The notes under the pieces were generated by a model. The model saw nothing but the letters and a program-made list of their open reading frames with translations, was not told the origin of the DNA and ran no database searches. This document shows, piece by piece, positions 62,557 to 64,000 of a stretch of 64,000 nucleotides of DNA (the first letter of the stretch is position 1; each line of letters begins with the position of its first letter). Source of the stretch: Pararhodobacter zhoushanensis (GTDB lineage: Bacteria; Pseudomonadota; Alphaproteobacteria; Rhodobacterales; Rhodobacteraceae); contig NZ_REEZ01000003.1 in NCBI RefSeq assembly GCF_003990445.1, positions 124,001 to 188,000 of the forward strand. Reading direction: 5' to 3'. A program made the translations under genes and the position numbers.

Positions 62557-64000
62557 ATGTCACATAAAACCCTGCTCGTTTCGATCGCTGCCTTCTTGCT
62601 GGCGGTGGTTTTGGCGATGGTCACGGCACTGGGTCTGGTGGCGCTGGTCGAGCGGCGGACCGCAGATTCGCTGAGTGCTGCGTTCACCGACGCGGGCATC
62701 GGTTGGGTGCAGATTTCTCTGAACGGTCTGGATGTAGAACTGGGCGGCAACGCGCCGACGGAAAGCGCCCGCATTCGTGCCTTGCAGGTCGCGGGGGGTG
62801 TCATTGACGCCTCGCGCGTGTCGGAAAGCATCAGCGTGGCGGTGCGCAACGGTGTCGTCGCTCCGGTGTTCCGCATTGAGCTGATGCGCAACCGGGACGA
62901 TCTGTCGGTGATCGGGCTGGTTCCGGCCCGGGCCGAGGGGGGCGCGATTGTGGACCGGCTGCGCGCGGCGATGCCGGACCTGCGGGTCGAGGACATGCTT
63001 CAGTCATCGGATTATCCGGTGCCGGGCGGCTGGGTTACGGCTGTCGGCTTTGCTGTCGAGGCGTTGCAACGGTTCGAGGTCGGCCGGGTCAGCGTCAGAG
63101 CCGGTCGCATTCAGATCGAAGCGCTGGTCGACGGACCCGAGGCCCGGCGCACGCTGGAACAGGACCTGCGCGCGCTGGCTCCGCGCGGGCAGGTGCTGAC
63201 GCTGGATCTGGTCGCGCCGCGCCCGGTGGCCGCCCCGTTCCTGCTGCGCGTCGATGCGGCGCAGGGCGCGCTGCGCGTCGGCAGCTGTGTTGCGGATACC
63301 GACGAGGCGCAAACCCGCATCGCGGCGGCGCTGACTGAGGCGGGGGTGACCCGGCGGCTGACCTGTCCGCTGGCGTTGGGCGCGCCCACGCCGCGGTGGG
63401 GCGAAGGCGCGGCGGTGGCGATCAATGCGCTGGCGGCGCTGGGGGATGGCAGCCTGACGATCTCGGACGGGACGGTGATTCTGGCCGTGCCGCACACCAT
63501 TGCCAGTGCCGATTTCGACCGCGCCGTGGGGCGTCTGGAAACCGCGCTGCCCGATGCCTTCAGTCTGAACGCCCGCCGACTGGACCCGCCCGCCGAAGAG
63601 AACGCCGCCGATGAGGCTGCGCCCGAAGTGCGCATGACACTGACCGAAGAGGGGCGCATGGCCCTGTCGGGCCGACTGCCGGACGAACGCATCCGCGCCG
63701 CTGTCACCGCGTTCTCGGGCGCGCGCTTTGGCTCGGGCGCGGTGGATGTCGCCACCCGGCTGGACCCGGATCTGCCCGCCGGCTGGTCGGTTCGCGTGCT
63801 CACCGTGATCGAGGCTCTGGCCGAGCTGCACCATGGCCAGGCCACCGTGCAGGCCGGTCGGGTTGCCGTTTCGGGCGTGTCGGGTAATCCGGATGCCAGC
63901 AGTCAGGTGACGCAGGTTTTGCTGCAAGGGCTTGGCTCGGACGCGGTGATTGATGTGAACGTGCGCTACGATGAGGCGCTGGACCCGGTGGTCAACGCCC
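62557..64000 (+). CDS. OmpA-family-like envelope protein, N-terminal part (3' end outside window)
   Basis: The frame is open for 481 codons to the window edge. After a membrane anchor (LLVSIAAFLLAVVLAMVTALGLVALV) the protein has repeated alpha/beta modules that resemble BON-like domains: a strand-rich VTAVGFAVEALQRFEVGRVSVRAGRIQIEAL, again WGEGAAVAINALAALGDGSLTISDGTVILAV, and again WSVRVLTVIEALAELHHGQATVQAGRVAVSG. This layout is typical of large alphaproteobacterial proteins that end in an OmpA peptidoglycan-binding domain, which would lie beyond 64000. ATG 62557 is 71 bases after ubiA. Confidence 0.7.
   Translation, partial: MSHKTLLVSIAAFLLAVVLAMVTALGLVALVERRTADSLSAAFTDAGIGWVQISLNGLDVELGGNAPTESARIRALQVAGGVIDASRVSESISVAVRNGVVAPVFRIELMRNRDDLSVIGLVPARAEGGAIVDRLRAAMPDLRVEDMLQSSDYPVPGGWVTAVGFAVEALQRFEVGRVSVRAGRIQIEALVDGPEARRTLEQDLRALAPRGQVLTLDLVAPRPVAAPFLLRVDAAQGALRVGSCVADTDEAQTRIAAALTEAGVTRRLTCPLALGAPTPRWGEGAAVAINALAALGDGSLTISDGTVILAVPHTIASADFDRAVGRLETALPDAFSLNARRLDPPAEENAADEAAPEVRMTLTEEGRMALSGRLPDERIRAAVTAFSGARFGSGAVDVATRLDPDLPAGWSVRVLTVIEALAELHHGQATVQAGRVAVSGVSGNPDASSQVTQVLLQGLGSDAVIDVNVRYDEALDPVVNA

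Overview
This 64 kb window is GC-rich chromosomal DNA from an alphaproteobacterium, most likely of the Rhodobacteraceae/Paracoccaceae group. The reasons are the gene neighbourhoods (folP-glmM, purA next to a DUF2842 gene, secG-pyrG, rsmE divergent from ubiA), the alphaproteobacterial form of several proteins (PaaX, GshA, a long FolB), and recurrent G/C-rich intergenic elements with an AAATATCC core. I saw no rRNA, functional tRNA, CRISPR array, prophage or insertion sequence. Both edges cut genes: ppdK on the left and an OmpA-family-like envelope protein on the right.

Layout. 0-7 kb: end of ppdK, a SleB-type wall hydrolase, folate genes folB and folP, glmM, and an EamA transporter. 6-15 kb: a phenylacetate catabolic cluster (paaX, paaJ, paaABCDE, an extra PaaA/PaaC-family ferritin-like gene, paaZ), with a promoter region carrying two kinds of inverted repeat. 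15-25.6 kb: pyrF, an alpha/beta hydrolase, an orphan RES-domain gene, a Usp, a voltage-gated-type K+ channel with a C-terminal zinc ribbon, a branched-chain aminotransferase, truB, a Sel1-repeat protein, an arginase/ornithine cyclodeaminase operon divergent from an Lrp-type regulator, and hisF-hisE. 25.6-41 kb: small membrane proteins, cysK, an MscS-type channel, AlaX, rpiA, a repeat-rich membrane protein, YaeQ, YdeI-like, GST, sdaA, two EamA transporters, a WYL regulator and thiamine pyrophosphokinase. 41-44 kb: a 930-residue protein with a long Ala/Glu/Arg helical rod encoded by 39-bp tandem repeats.

44-64 kb: a compositionally distinct VOC/HxlR pair beside tRNA-like debris, purA with DUF2842, secG, pyrG, two exported pentapeptide-repeat proteins around a 43-residue Lys-rich peptide, prfC with two tiny related exported peptides upstream, a diguanylate cyclase, a DEAD-box helicase, gshA, rsmE, ubiA and the truncated envelope protein.

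How the genes work together. The paa cluster encodes ring epoxidation of phenylacetyl-CoA (PaaABCDE), ring opening and aldehyde oxidation (PaaZ) and thiolysis (PaaJ). The ligase paaK and the beta-oxidation genes paaFGHI are not here and must lie elsewhere if the route is complete. Arginase plus ornithine cyclodeaminase convert arginine to proline. The most unusual signals are the dispersed palindromic intergenic family (five loci, seven half-elements), the extra ferritin-like paa gene and its promoter architecture, the tandem-repeat rod protein, and the small exported peptides around prfC.
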